Counted from the stretch's first letter, positions 18,814 through 28,065 are shown. The stretch is DNA of 64,000 nucleotides from Gp6-AA40 sp035649635 (GCA_035649635.1 DASRJE010000036.1:3362-67361), one strand, 5' to 3'. Made by a program: numbers and translations. Notes: generated by a model not told the origin, from the sequence alone.

Positions 18814-20115
18814 ATGGTACACTCGTCGGCCAACGTGCGAATACGACTGGATTACGGCAGCGACGGCCTCGAGGTCAATCTCCCCGATGAACGGGTCACG
18901 GTCATCGAGCCAGCGGCTCGACCCGCGGTGCCCGATCCGCGAGCGACTCTACTGCAGGCGATTCGCTCGCCACTCGAGCGAGCCCCGATTCGCGACATCG
19001 TCCGCGCCGGTCAGAAAGTGGCCATTTCGGTGTGCGACATCACGCGCGCACAACCGCGAGTCGAGATGCTCCAGGCACTCTTCGAGGAGATGCCGCAAGT
19101 GAGGCCTGAGGACGTCACCATTCTCATCGCGACCGGCACCCATCGCGGAAACAGCGATCAGGAACTGGAGCGCATGCTCGGCCGGGACATCCTGAGCCGC
19201 TACAAGGTCATCAATCACGACAGCCGTAACGCATCCACGCTGGCTCGCGTGGGCACGACGTCCACCGGTGTCCAGGTCTATCTGAATCGCCAGTTCATCG
19301 AGGCCGATGTGCGTATCACGACTGGCTTCGTGGAGCCGCACTTCTTCGCCGGCTTCAGCGGCGGGCCAAAAATGGTTGCGCCCGGACTGGCCGGACTCGA
19401 AACCGTCATGACGCTGCACGATGCCAGACACATCGGGCATCCGAGCGCGACGTGGGGGACCACAGAAGGCAACCCGATTCACGACGACGTGCGCGAGATC
19501 GCGCGGATGGTCAAGGTGCACTTCGCCCTCGATGTGACGCTGAATCGCGATCAGAAGATCACCGCGGCGTTTGCGGGCGACATCTTCGCGGAACACCGGG
19601 CCGCATGCGCGTACGCGAAGGACACGGCCATGCGCCCGGTGCCGTCGCCCTTCGACGTCGTATTGACGACCAACTCGGGATACCCGCTGGATCAAAACCT
19701 GTATCAGGCGGTCAAGGGCCTGTCGGCGGCCGCCAAGATCATCAAGCCCGGAGGCACGATCGTCGCCGCCGCAGAGTGCCGAGATGGCCTCCCCAATCAC
19801 GGCTCCTACGGCGCCGTCCTCGCGTCAGCATCCAATCCACGCGCGCTGCTCGAAATGATCTGTGCTCCCGGATACGCCGTGCCGGATCAATGGCAGGTAC
19901 AGGTGCAGGCCCAGATTCAAACCAAGGCCAATGTCCTCATCAAAACCGACGGCCTCGGTCCGAACGAGATTCGCGCCGCGCATTTCACGCCCATCGACGA
20001 CGTGTCACGCGCCGTGGAAGACGCGCTGCAGCAGGCCGGCACCGGATCCACGTTGTGCGTGCTGCCGCAGGGACCGCAGACGATTCCCTACCTCGCGACT
20101 GAAGCTAGCCAGTGA
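18814..20115 (+). CDS. larA: LarA family nickel-dependent 2-hydroxyacid racemase (lactate racemase-like)
   Basis: Interconverts the enantiomers of a 2-hydroxyacid using the nickel-pincer (NPN/PTN) cofactor; cytoplasmic. 433 residues from ATG 18814. The Lactiplantibacillus LarA pocket residues have counterparts: D75/R78 in CDITR, H110 in GTHRG, H176 and K186 (the cofactor-binding lysine) in EPHFFAGFSGGPK, and H202 in LHDARH, with the same spacing as H108, H174, K184 and H200. Next to lactate permease and GlcDEF, so lactate is the most likely substrate, but LarA homologues with other substrates are known. Cofactor genes larB, larC and larE are not in the window. Confidence 0.88.
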   Translation: MVHSSANVRIRLDYGSDGLEVNLPDERVTVIEPAARPAVPDPRATLLQAIRSPLERAPIRDIVRAGQKVAISVCDITRAQPRVEMLQALFEEMPQVRPEDVTILIATGTHRGNSDQELERMLGRDILSRYKVINHDSRNASTLARVGTTSTGVQVYLNRQFIEADVRITTGFVEPHFFAGFSGGPKMVAPGLAGLETVMTLHDARHIGHPSATWGTTEGNPIHDDVREIARMVKVHFALDVTLNRDQKITAAFAGDIFAEHRAACAYAKDTAMRPVPSPFDVVLTTNSGYPLDQNLYQAVKGLSAAAKIIKPGGTIVAAAECRDGLPNHGSYGAVLASASNPRALLEMICAPGYAVPDQWQVQVQAQIQTKANVLIKTDGLGPNEIRAAHFTPIDDVSRAVEDALQQAGTGSTLCVLPQGPQTIPYLATEASQ

Positions 20116-20963
20116 CATTCTCAGACCCCAAGACCATCCTGCTTGCGGCCCTTCTGCTGGTGACCGCCGTCTTCGTCACGCTGTGGTCGCGCACGTCACC
20201 CCTGCGTCTTGGCATCGGCTTCCTCACGAATTTCTTCGACACGCTGGGCATCGGCTCGTTTGCGACGACGACCACTCTCTTCCGCCTCAAGAAGCTCGTG
20301 GCCGACGAAAACATTCCCGGCACACTGAACGTCGGGCATGCGCTTCCGACCGTCGTCCAGGCTCTCATCTACATCACCATCGTCGAGGTCGATTTCACGA
20401 CGCTCGCGCTGCTCATCGCGGCGGCGACTGCCGGATCGTGGATTGGAGCCGAGATCGTGGCAGGGATGAACCGGCGCGCGATTCAGCGCGGCATGGGAAT
20501 CGCGCTGCTCGTCGCCGCGGTGCTCATGGCGATGACGGCGCTGAATCGATTTCCCGGCGGCGGCACCGCGCTGGCGCTCGCGCAAGGCAAGCTCGTGGCT
20601 GGGGTGCTCATCAACTTCGCGCTGGGGGCGCTGATGACGCTCGGCATCGGGCTCTATGCGCCGTGCATGATCATGGTGAGCCTGCTGGGCATGAATCCGA
20701 CCGCGGCTTTCCCGATCATGATGGGGTCGTGCGCGTTCCTAATGCCGTTCGGCGGCTACCGGTTCATCCGGAAAGAGAAGTACGACCTGCGAGCAGCGAT
20801 GGGTCTCGCCATCGGCGGAATCCCGGCCGTGCTCATCGCAGCGCTGATCGTGCGGAGCCTGCCGCTCAACTATGTGCGCTGGCTGGTCGTGGTGGTGGTG
20901 ATTTACGCCGCGATCTCCTTGTTGCGATCGTCGACGCAACGGCCCCAAGTGGCGACGGTCTAA
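20112..20963 (+). CDS. TauE/SafE family anion exporter
   Basis: Membrane protein of 283 residues with about eight hydrophobic segments; the family exports sulfite, sulfoacetate and other small anions. Family-like blocks: LGIGFLTNFFDTLGIGSFAT near 32-51 and ALMTLGIGLYAPCMIM near 172-188. Start is GTG at 20112, overlapping the larA stop as GTGA, so it is translationally coupled to the racemase. The pairing suggests it moves a hydroxyacid or related organic anion, which is inference. A short CCACGAAGAA repeat follows the stop. Confidence 0.85.
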   Translation: MTFSDPKTILLAALLLVTAVFVTLWSRTSPLRLGIGFLTNFFDTLGIGSFATTTTLFRLKKLVADENIPGTLNVGHALPTVVQALIYITIVEVDFTTLALLIAAATAGSWIGAEIVAGMNRRAIQRGMGIALLVAAVLMAMTALNRFPGGGTALALAQGKLVAGVLINFALGALMTLGIGLYAPCMIMVSLLGMNPTAAFPIMMGSCAFLMPFGGYRFIRKEKYDLRAAMGLAIGGIPAVLIAALIVRSLPLNYVRWLVVVVVIYAAISLLRSSTQRPQVATV

Positions 20964-21065
20964 CCACGAAGAACTCGCACCACGAAGAACGCTTGGAAGC
21001 GGTATCAAAAGCCTGAGGGCGCGGACTGGCCCATTCAGCTGCTCAACGGATCACGAAGAAACGCA

Positions 21066-21485
21066 TTAGAGCGGACGCCGCGACGCCTCTGCGTCCTCCG
21101 AAATGTTGTGCCCGGCTGCGCGGAGAACGCGAACTGCTCGATCCATGTCGTGGTGTCGCACAAGCACGTAGTCAGTGTCGTAGGTCGATAGCGCGAAGAT
21201 GCTGATACCCGCGTTGGCTAATGGTGTCGCCAACCTCGCCAATACACCGCTCAGGTTCAGGTCCAAGGGACCTCGAACCGCCAACGCCGACCATGGGCCA
21301 TCGGCTTTGACACCTGCGGGAATACGCGCGACGTCGCACATTACCGACAGTTCGGTTGGCGTACGCGTGACAGAGAAAAACGCTCCATTCGCGGCCCAGG
21401 GTGGAAGCGCATCGCCAGGCGCCAAGCGACATATCGCGTACGAGCCGGGGACTGGGTCGAGCGTCAGTCTAGGGCCGTGGTCCAT
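21066..21485 (-). CDS. ACT domain-containing protein
   Basis: 139 residues. The C-terminal half is an ACT fold: GPLDLNLSGVLARLATPLANAGISIFALSTYDTDYVLV in contiguous blocks (about 73-110), followed by an amphipathic helix (DRAVRVLRAAGH). N-terminal half has VMCDVARIP. Stand-alone ACT proteins of this type resemble the ACT_7 group that senses amino acids; no ligand can be assigned. No operon partner is evident. Confidence 0.8.
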   Translation of the reverse strand: MDHGPRLTLDPVPGSYAICRLAPGDALPPWAANGAFFSVTRTPTELSVMCDVARIPAGVKADGPWSALAVRGPLDLNLSGVLARLATPLANAGISIFALSTYDTDYVLVRHHDMDRAVRVLRAAGHNISEDAEASRRPL

Positions 21486-21533
21486 TACATCCGTGCTATC
21501 GAACCTGAGATCCCATGCCGCTCGCGAAATCGC

Positions 21534-21695
21534 TCAACAACATTTCGGAGGCGCGCATCCGGGCTGCCAATGTTCGTGACTCGACATCTGCTGGGAGACC
21601 GCCAATTGTTTGATCTCACCAACTTTTTCCATCGACTTCGTACCACGATGTTCGTGGACGAAGCCGATAACGTCTCCCGCGATGGCACCGAGCAT
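21534..21695 (-). pseudogene. N-terminal fragment resembling an ADP-ribosylglycohydrolase
   Basis: The 53-codon ORF begins MLGAIAGDVIGFVHEHRGTK, which matches the hallmark N-terminus of the ADP-ribosylglycohydrolase (DraG-like) family (MLGAIAGDxIGSxYE). After about residue 23 the resemblance stops and a TGA follows; none of the downstream metal-binding Asp motifs are present. It looks like a decayed remnant left at the edge of the foreign-looking 21.5-23.2 kb segment. Confidence 0.45.
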
Positions 21696-21754
21696 TTGCG
21701 ATGAAAGGTGACGGGCTGCCGTGCAGGACGTGCTCGCGAATCAGCGCTAAGGAA

Positions 21755-23197
21755 CTACGTCTGTTTCTCGAGCTGAGGACTCTGAAGAGCATGAATGACC
21801 CTGAGCACTGCAGTGATCACGCTAGGGCTTTCGTACACGGAGCTATGGCCGAGGGCGGCGGCTGCGACACGTTCCTGACGCTGTGCCGCCGAAACATCGA
21901 CCAAGACTAGCTCGTGATTTCCCAATGGGGCTGCCTCGACTAGGATTCGCATGAACAGCGCGGCTCTCAATGTAGGGATGCCGGCACCCGCCGCAGCGAG
22001 CCAAGCGACCAGAGTAACTGCCACGAGAGCAGCGAGTCCTAGTATGAGCCCCGACCACAAGGCAAGCGCAAAGACGACAGGCAGGTCCAAAACTAAATAA
22101 GCAATGTCGAAGTCGCCCCGGGAAAAGCCGGGAGGAACGCTCTCGCGAATCGCCGTCGCAAGCTTGGCAGCTGTTGTGGTGCCGTCCGCCAAAATCGTGA
22201 ATACCACTAACACCGCCGTTCCGACGGACCATATAAGAATCAACGCCACGCTGCCAATGATGCGACCGTAGCGCGGAATCGAAAGCCAAGAGTCACGCAC
22301 TGACTGCAGGAAGTAAAAGAGGAGCTGCGAAGCAGCCTGCATGAGAGACGCCATTCCGCTCGTCCAGGTCATCGCCAACGCGGCCTCGTCGCCGATCGGC
22401 TTGAAGAAGACACTACGTGGTAGTCGTTCATGAAGTGTGCTTGCTTGATCGGCGGCTACCTTGGTTCGGTGCTCGAACTCCGCTGCGCTGCCGACCAGCC
22501 AACGCGCGAGTCGCCTGTGTAGCAGATATCCAGCGACGCCCACAGCCAAGCCGGTCAGCACGTACCATTCAGCGTAAGTCCCGATGTCGTTTGCCAAATC
22601 GCCAAACTTCTGCCCAAACGACGCAACGAAGTCATCTTCAGGCAGCGGGACTCGATGGCTGTCACGTCGAGCAATCAGATAATCGACCCACCATTCGGAT
22701 ACGCGTCCCGCACCGAGCAGCGCAGGTAACAGCGAGAGATAGAAAACCGCATTGGACAGAAGTCTCCGCAGCGCCAGTGCATACCCGCACGGTTGTACGC
22801 TTATCCAAGGTGTGGCCAGAGCGATGAAGCCATCGATGTGATCCGCCAGGCCTGGCTCCTCCTTCATCGCATAAGCGAAGACGCTACCACCATGGCTATG
22901 CGCAATCACATAAATGGCCCGTGACGGGGCTTCGCGCCGCAATTCCAGTAAACGATCAGCGAGCTCGGTTCCTGCCTTTCGGCGAGCCGCGACTGAGTTC
23001 TTCCCCGACCAGCTAAACGGCACCACGACCGCACTCCCGCCTCGCTCACGGGCGCTTTGCAGAAGAGCCCGACCGAGCATCGAATCGGGCTGCGTCCAGC
23101 GGGCTGCTCCAGCCCAGGTCCCATGGACGGTCAGAAAAAGCACGCCCATCTCCTGCACTGACGTCGGCGAAGAGTAAGGTTGACTGGAATTCACCAA
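21755..23197 (-). CDS. membrane-anchored alpha/beta hydrolase (lipase-like)
   Basis: 480 residues. N-terminal alpha/beta-hydrolase fold: oxyanion block FLTVHGTWAGAARW (about 20-34) and nucleophile motif HSHGGS (serine replaced by its usual position in G/A-H-S-H-G, about 99-104). A late LGHSSVYESPSVI (about 455) could hold the catalytic His. Several hydrophobic stretches in the middle (about 150-165, 215-235, 310-335, 380-420) suggest membrane insertion, unusual for this fold. The start is TTG 23197 or GTG 23194, with GGGAGG just upstream. Base composition is less GC-biased at third positions than its neighbours, suggesting transfer. Function unknown. Confidence 0.75.
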   Translation of the reverse strand: MVNSSQPYSSPTSVQEMGVLFLTVHGTWAGAARWTQPDSMLGRALLQSARERGGSAVVVPFSWSGKNSVAARRKAGTELADRLLELRREAPSRAIYVIAHSHGGSVFAYAMKEEPGLADHIDGFIALATPWISVQPCGYALALRRLLSNAVFYLSLLPALLGAGRVSEWWVDYLIARRDSHRVPLPEDDFVASFGQKFGDLANDIGTYAEWYVLTGLAVGVAGYLLHRRLARWLVGSAAEFEHRTKVAADQASTLHERLPRSVFFKPIGDEAALAMTWTSGMASLMQAASQLLFYFLQSVRDSWLSIPRYGRIIGSVALILIWSVGTAVLVVFTILADGTTTAAKLATAIRESVPPGFSRGDFDIAYLVLDLPVVFALALWSGLILGLAALVAVTLVAWLAAAGAGIPTLRAALFMRILVEAAPLGNHELVLVDVSAAQRQERVAAAALGHSSVYESPSVITAVLRVIHALQSPQLEKQT

Positions 23198-23589
23198 GCC
23201 TCCCTATCGGTCTCAGAGAGATCCGCCCTGAGGGCGGCAGAGTCAGCGCTGGTGCGCGCCATGATCTGTGGCTGCTCAATTCCGTCACTACAAATGGCGA
23301 AGCCCGGTCGGGACCCAGAAGATGGCTTAAGTGCCATGGGCCTGTAAAGTCGGAGAACCCTGGCCGGAAGGCAACGGCGCCCCACACCACGCCCCGCACG
23401 CCCTAATCGCGCCGAAAGTAGCCAGCCCAAGCAGCACTTAGGCGCGGCGATAGAGAACGAGCAAGCCGCGGCTCAGTGGAAACATTACGTCGGCTCCCCC
23501 GCTCACCGGAATCTCACACAATGCTCACCTCTACCTGAAGACACCGGCAGGTCCTCAGAGCGATGCTTCCATTCGGAGGAACGAAGCGT
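23198..23589. other. intergenic region before the ADOP permease
   Basis: About 390 nt with no supported gene. A hairpin CCGCCC (23223-23228) / GGGCGG (23232-23237) lies near the hydrolase start. A ribosome-binding site GGAGGA lies 10 nt upstream of the ATG at 23590. No other structure was recognised. Confidence 0.5.
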
Positions 23590-26055
23590 ATGACGGCGGT
23601 CTCGTGGCTCGACTGGAAGCTGGGCGCGCGGATGCTATGGAAGCATCCCGCGCTCACGATCATCGCCGGCCTTTCGCTGGCGGCGGCCATCGCGATTGGG
23701 GCGGTCGGCATCGAAGTCGCCGACGAACTGCTGTACAAGCGGCTGCCCTTTTCTGAAGGCGGCCGAGTCGTGCGCCTGGAGACGCAGGACGTGGTGAAGT
23801 CACGCGTGGAGCCCAGGGTGCTCCACGATTTCGCGATCTGGCGGCGGTCCCTCAAGACCGTGACGGAACTCGGCGCCGCGCGCCTGAGCGAGCGTAACGT
23901 GCTCACCGGCGAAGGGCGCGTCGAAGCGCTGCGCGTGGCGGAGATCACGGCGTCGGCATTTCCGCTCACCCGCGTGCCGCCGCTGCTCGGCAGACCGCTG
24001 CAGCCGATGGACGAAATGCAGGGTGCGGAGCCAGTCGTGGTGCTGGGTTACGACGTCTGGCAGAGACAGTTTCTGCAGGACCCGGCGATCATCGGCCGTA
24101 TCGTGACGGTGGGTCGCACGCCTCGCACCGTGGTGGGCGTGATGCCGCCACGTTTCGGGTTCCCGCACAGTGAGCAGGCCTGGGTGCCATTGCCGGTCCA
24201 GGACGCGCTTCCTCGGGAAGGGCCGGCCGTGCAGGTGTTCGGCCGCCTCGCCGACGGAGCGAGCTGGCAGGACGCAGCAGCGGAGCTCGACGTCGTCTCG
24301 GCACGCGCTGCTGCCGATCAGCCGACGACCCATGCGCAGCTGCGCACGCGCGTTCGCGCATTCGCCGGCCGCACGACGGGTGATCCGGTGCGGCTGGAAG
24401 ATTTGGCGGTCCACGCCATCGTTCTGCTGCTGCTAGGAGCGGTGTCGGCGAACGTCGCGACGCTGATCTTCGCGCGCATCGCGATGCGCGAATCGGAGAT
24501 GGTCGTCCGCCACGCGTTGGGGGCGAGCCGTGCACGCGTGATCGCGCAGATCCTCACCGAATCGCTGGTGCTGACCCTCACCGCCGCCATGCTCGGCCTC
24601 GTTGTGGCTCAGGCGACTGTGCGGTATTCCTGGGCTCGGGCGACTCAGATCGCGGGCGAGAGCCTGCCGTTCTGGGTGGATCTGAAGCTGGAGCCCGCCA
24701 CCGTTGCGTATGCACTGCTGCTCGCGGTCGTCGCTGCTGGCATGATCGGCTTGCTGCCCGCAGTGAAGGCCACCGGTGCGTCCGTCCATCGGAGACTGCA
24801 GGGGATCACGAGCACCGGCGGGACGATGAAGTTCGGCGGCCTGTGGTCGTTCATCATCGGCGCGCAGGTTGCGTTCACGCTGTTGTGCCTGCCCGCCGCG
24901 GTGGGAATCTCCAGCAACACCCTGCGCGTCCAGTCGACGCGCGCGGAGTTTCCGGCGGAGCATTACCTGACCTTCCGTCTCAGCGTGGACAACGAAGCAC
25001 TGGCCGGCGAACAGGATGTGCCTGACGATGGGCAGATCGCCGCGCGTCGCGCGCTGGCATTCGAAGGATTCGCCGGCCGGTTGCGTGAGGAGCCTGGTGT
25101 GACGCACGTGACGCTCGGCGATCGCCTGCCGACGATGTCCCCGGAGTGGGTGACGGTGGAAATGGAACAGGACGGTGCACCTCCGGCTCGCCTGATCGGC
25201 AATTACGAGGGCGGATTCGCGATGGCCGCTGTCGGCGCCGGCTATCACGACGTGTTTGGCGCTCGTCTCTTGGCCGGCCGCGCCTTGCGGGCAACTGACG
25301 CTGGGGCGCCGAACGGGCCCGTCGTGGTCAATGAGGCGTTCATGCGCGTGGTGGGCAGGAATCCCGTGGGCGCACGCATTCGCACGCTCCAGCGAGGCAG
25401 CGAGCGCGAGCTGGGACCCTGGCACGAGATTGTCGGCGTGGTCACCGATCTATGGACGTTCCCCGCCGATTGGGGCGAGGCGGGATACATCTATCGCGCA
25501 GCCTCCGCGGCGGAGATCGATCCGGTCGTCGTCGCTGTGCGCGTCGCGGGGGACGCTGCGCCGCTGGTGCCCCGCGTAGCCGCCCTTGCGCGAGAGGTCG
25601 ATGCGGGTCTGCACCTCTGGGATATCGTCACCCTCGACGACATCGTCGCGCAGGAGCAAACGCGGATGGCGGGCGGCATCTTCGTCGTCGGCAGCGTTCT
25701 GCTCGCGGCGATGTTCTTCTCCGCTGCCAGCCTGTACGCGCTCATGGCCGTCGCTGTGCAGCGTCGCTCCCGCGAGATCGGCATCCGCATCGCACTCGGC
25801 GCTAATCCCCGGCGCGTGCTGCGTACGGTTTTCGCCCGTGCTGGTCGTCAGCTTGGCGGCGGCATCATCGCAGGCAACAGCATCGTCCTGTTCATCGCAT
25901 GGCGCACCGACGCCTTGACCACGGATCTCCTCGTGGCGTTGCTGATCATGTCCGTCATCATGGCGGTGGTGGGCGTGCTTGCGGGCGCGGCACCGGCGCG
26001 CCGTGCGCTGCGTGTTCAACCGACCGAGGCGCTGCGGCAGGCGCATCTCTCCTGA
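23590..26055 (+). CDS. ADOP-type FtsX/MacB-like ABC permease
   Basis: 821 residues from ATG 23590 (GGAGGA with good spacing; a further in-frame ATG at 23563 lacks an SD). N-terminal TM (HPALTIIAGLSLAAAIAIGAV), large periplasmic MacB-type domain, then FtsX domains with TMs, and the family ending EIGIRIALGANPRRVLRTVF. No ATPase gene is adjacent, as typical of the acidobacterial orphan permeases. The last residues, AHLS, are not the usual EALRxE ending: the stop codon comes from the out-of-frame start of a neighbouring gene remnant (see 26045). Substrate unknown. Confidence 0.88.
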   Translation: MTAVSWLDWKLGARMLWKHPALTIIAGLSLAAAIAIGAVGIEVADELLYKRLPFSEGGRVVRLETQDVVKSRVEPRVLHDFAIWRRSLKTVTELGAARLSERNVLTGEGRVEALRVAEITASAFPLTRVPPLLGRPLQPMDEMQGAEPVVVLGYDVWQRQFLQDPAIIGRIVTVGRTPRTVVGVMPPRFGFPHSEQAWVPLPVQDALPREGPAVQVFGRLADGASWQDAAAELDVVSARAAADQPTTHAQLRTRVRAFAGRTTGDPVRLEDLAVHAIVLLLLGAVSANVATLIFARIAMRESEMVVRHALGASRARVIAQILTESLVLTLTAAMLGLVVAQATVRYSWARATQIAGESLPFWVDLKLEPATVAYALLLAVVAAGMIGLLPAVKATGASVHRRLQGITSTGGTMKFGGLWSFIIGAQVAFTLLCLPAAVGISSNTLRVQSTRAEFPAEHYLTFRLSVDNEALAGEQDVPDDGQIAARRALAFEGFAGRLREEPGVTHVTLGDRLPTMSPEWVTVEMEQDGAPPARLIGNYEGGFAMAAVGAGYHDVFGARLLAGRALRATDAGAPNGPVVVNEAFMRVVGRNPVGARIRTLQRGSERELGPWHEIVGVVTDLWTFPADWGEAGYIYRAASAAEIDPVVVAVRVAGDAAPLVPRVAALAREVDAGLHLWDIVTLDDIVAQEQTRMAGGIFVVGSVLLAAMFFSAASLYALMAVAVQRRSREIGIRIALGANPRRVLRTVFARAGRQLGGGIIAGNSIVLFIAWRTDALTTDLLVALLIMSVIMAVVGVLAGAAPARRALRVQPTEALRQAHLS

Positions 26056-26428
26056 CGGCCAATGGCTGGCATACGTATCGAACGAAACGCAGCGAAATGA
26101 AATCTATGTCGGAACCTTTCCCATGCCTGGCGGGAAATGGCAAGTGTCGGCTAACGGTGGTACCTTCCCGATGTGGAGCCGGAATGGAAGGGAACTTTAT
26201 TTCGTCTCTAGTGACGGAAAGATGATGGCGGTCGAAATCAAAGCGGGCTCTCAATTCACACCAGGTGTACCCAGGCCACTGTTCGACACTGTCGGACTGG
26301 GAACGGGAGACTACGGTCTTTATGATGTCAGCCCTGATGGCCGCTTCCTGATGAACGTTTCCGCAGTCCAGTCCTCGACCGTACCGATGACGGTCGTTCT
26401 CAATTGGGTTGCTGGTTTCAAGCGGTAA
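26045..26428 (+). pseudogene. C-terminal remnant of a TolB/PD40 beta-propeller protein (kinase-type)
   Basis: About 127 codons read ISPDGQWLAYVSNETQRNEIYV, then NGRELYFVSSDGKMM and VSPDGRFLMN, ending MTVVLNWVAGFKR. This is the standard tail of acidobacterial Ser/Thr kinases or TolB-like proteins carrying PD40 repeats. Everything upstream is missing: the reading frame emerges directly from the last codons of the ADOP gene in another frame. No start codon or SD belongs to it, so it is a deletion scar rather than a gene. Confidence 0.75.
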
Positions 26429-26453
26429 TGGAACGCGTGCAACTTCTTGGTCG

Positions 26454-27170
26454 ATGATGTGCAATCGTCACCGGCGTTCAAGTCGCCCTCACGTGGTATG
26501 GAGTCTGGCCTTGGGTCTTGCGGCCTGCGGCACCTCTCCTGAATCACCTGTAGCACCATCGGCACCCGTTACACCAGCTGCCCGGCCCGGCTACCACACC
26601 GTGTCGGGAACCGTGTTTGAAGCGTTTGGGGGCACGTTCCGTCCCATCACCGGATCCCGCACGATCTTCTTTTGGGTCGAGCAGCGAACCGAGCGTGGGA
26701 GCAGCGGATCATCGCTGCCTGTCATCACCGACGCGAACGGCCATTACACGGCTTCTGTACCAGATAGCCGCGTGTCCGTTGCGGCTTGGTCACGAACCGA
26801 GTTGCAGCCCTGCCTCACCAGCACCGAGGTACGCACGGACACCGTGCTCGATGTGCAAGTGATTCCTGCAGCAGAGGCGCAGTCCGTTGCCGCGCGCCAG
26901 TTGCAATCGGATAGGCCGACTGTCAGCGGTCAGGTGTACGAGATGACGGCGGCAGGCAAACGACCCCTGCCAGGCGCGGAGATCTTCGTCGACATCTCGA
27001 TCGATGTCTATCAAGCTTTCACGAAGACCGACGACCTGGGGCGATTCTTCCTGTGTCGAATCAATTCGCCGATTCGCATTGACGTTGGAATGACGGGTTA
27101 TCGGTGGGAATCGCGCTTTGTGGGCGGCAGCGCCAGCACAGATCTGGACATCGAGCTTGGGCGCAACTAG
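26454..27170 (+). CDS. lipoprotein with carboxypeptidase-regulatory-like repeats
   Basis: 238 residues. N-terminal signal with lipobox LAAC (Cys25 counted from ATG 26454), predicting outer- or inner-membrane lipidation. Two similar beta-sandwich segments follow, one starting YHTVSGTVFEAFGG and one PTVSGQVYEMTAAGKRPLPGAEI, both with a DxNGxY/DDLGRFFL-type core typical of CarboxypepD_reg-like domains. Function unknown, probably surface binding or structural. The start sits just after the PD40 remnant. Confidence 0.7.
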   Translation: MMCNRHRRSSRPHVVWSLALGLAACGTSPESPVAPSAPVTPAARPGYHTVSGTVFEAFGGTFRPITGSRTIFFWVEQRTERGSSGSSLPVITDANGHYTASVPDSRVSVAAWSRTELQPCLTSTEVRTDTVLDVQVIPAAEAQSVAARQLQSDRPTVSGQVYEMTAAGKRPLPGAEIFVDISIDVYQAFTKTDDLGRFFLCRINSPIRIDVGMTGYRWESRFVGGSASTDLDIELGRN

Positions 27171-27225
27171 GAGCTCTTCCTGATCTTCGTGGCTGAGATC
27201 TTCGTGCCCTTGGTGGCGAACGCAC

Positions 27226-28056
27226 TCAGTGCGTCATCGCATGGATCAGCACATCGATCCCGAGTGCATATCCCGCCGGCGAGAACTGATAGAAGAAGGC
27301 GGGATCCTCGCCCTCGCGCTCCCATGAGTCCGCCACATCGGTGTTGTGCGTCATGAGCACCATGACGCGGTGCTGCTTGTCTCGAATCACCCGGAAGTGG
27401 ACGACCTCGCTGTCGGGACCGCGTTCCGAGGTCTCCTGTCCCCCGCTGCGCCGCCAGAACTGGATGTTCGTGATCTGCGGAATCTTTTTCACTTCGAACA
27501 GACTGTGCAACATGGGATCGTCCAGACGCACATCCTCGATCGGGTAGTCCGCCGGCGGCATCACCTTGGCGATCTGCGATTCCCACTGCTCCCACGCCGC
27601 CGTCCCCCAGAAGTCGTCAGCCCAGAGGAAGCCGCCCTTCAGCAGGTAGGTTCGCAACCGCTCTGCCTCATCGTCCCGGATCCCGATCGTGCCAGCGTCC
27701 GACATCACCGTGATCGGACAGTTGAACAGTTGATCGTCGGTCAGCCGGACCACATAGAAATTCGGCTGCTGACTTTCGTCACGGCTGACCCTGGTCTTGG
27801 TCAGTTCCGACAGCCGCGTCGTCAGATTGATCTCGGCGTACGGATAATCAGTCTGCCAGCCGATGCCGGAATACTCCATGCGCACGGAGCGATACGCCAC
27901 GCGACAAATGACGAACGAGGAGTCCGGCATCTGGGCGGGCGCCCAGCGAGCAGCAAAGCTGCCTTCGCGGAAGTACCGCTGGGCGTGTACCACGCCCGCG
28001 ACGGCAAGAGTCGCCACCAGGACCACGAGGCCGGCAACGACAGTACGGCGACTCAT
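27226..28056 (-). CDS. DUF4159 domain-containing exported protein
   Basis: 276 residues with signal peptide (MSRRTVVAGLVVLVATLAVAGVVHA). DUF4159 blocks: VICRVAYRS, TDYPYAEINLTTRLSELT, GGFLWADDFWGTAAWEQWE, and the end VMVLMTHNTDVADSWEREGED...YALGIDVLIHAMTH. The fold resembles class I glutamine amidotransferase-like domains in DUF4159 annotations, but activity is unknown. It follows matB by 9 nt on the same strand and has a paralogue at 34859-35701. Confidence 0.85.
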   Translation of the reverse strand: MSRRTVVAGLVVLVATLAVAGVVHAQRYFREGSFAARWAPAQMPDSSFVICRVAYRSVRMEYSGIGWQTDYPYAEINLTTRLSELTKTRVSRDESQQPNFYVVRLTDDQLFNCPITVMSDAGTIGIRDDEAERLRTYLLKGGFLWADDFWGTAAWEQWESQIAKVMPPADYPIEDVRLDDPMLHSLFEVKKIPQITNIQFWRRSGGQETSERGPDSEVVHFRVIRDKQHRVMVLMTHNTDVADSWEREGEDPAFFYQFSPAGYALGIDVLIHAMTH

Positions 28057-28065
28057 TTCAGGAGG

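Noticed and set aside
26409..26453. Upstream start for the lipoprotein
   Set aside because: A start at 26409 would place about 15 extra residues from the PD40 remnant ahead of the signal peptide; ATG 26454 gives a normal lipoprotein signal.
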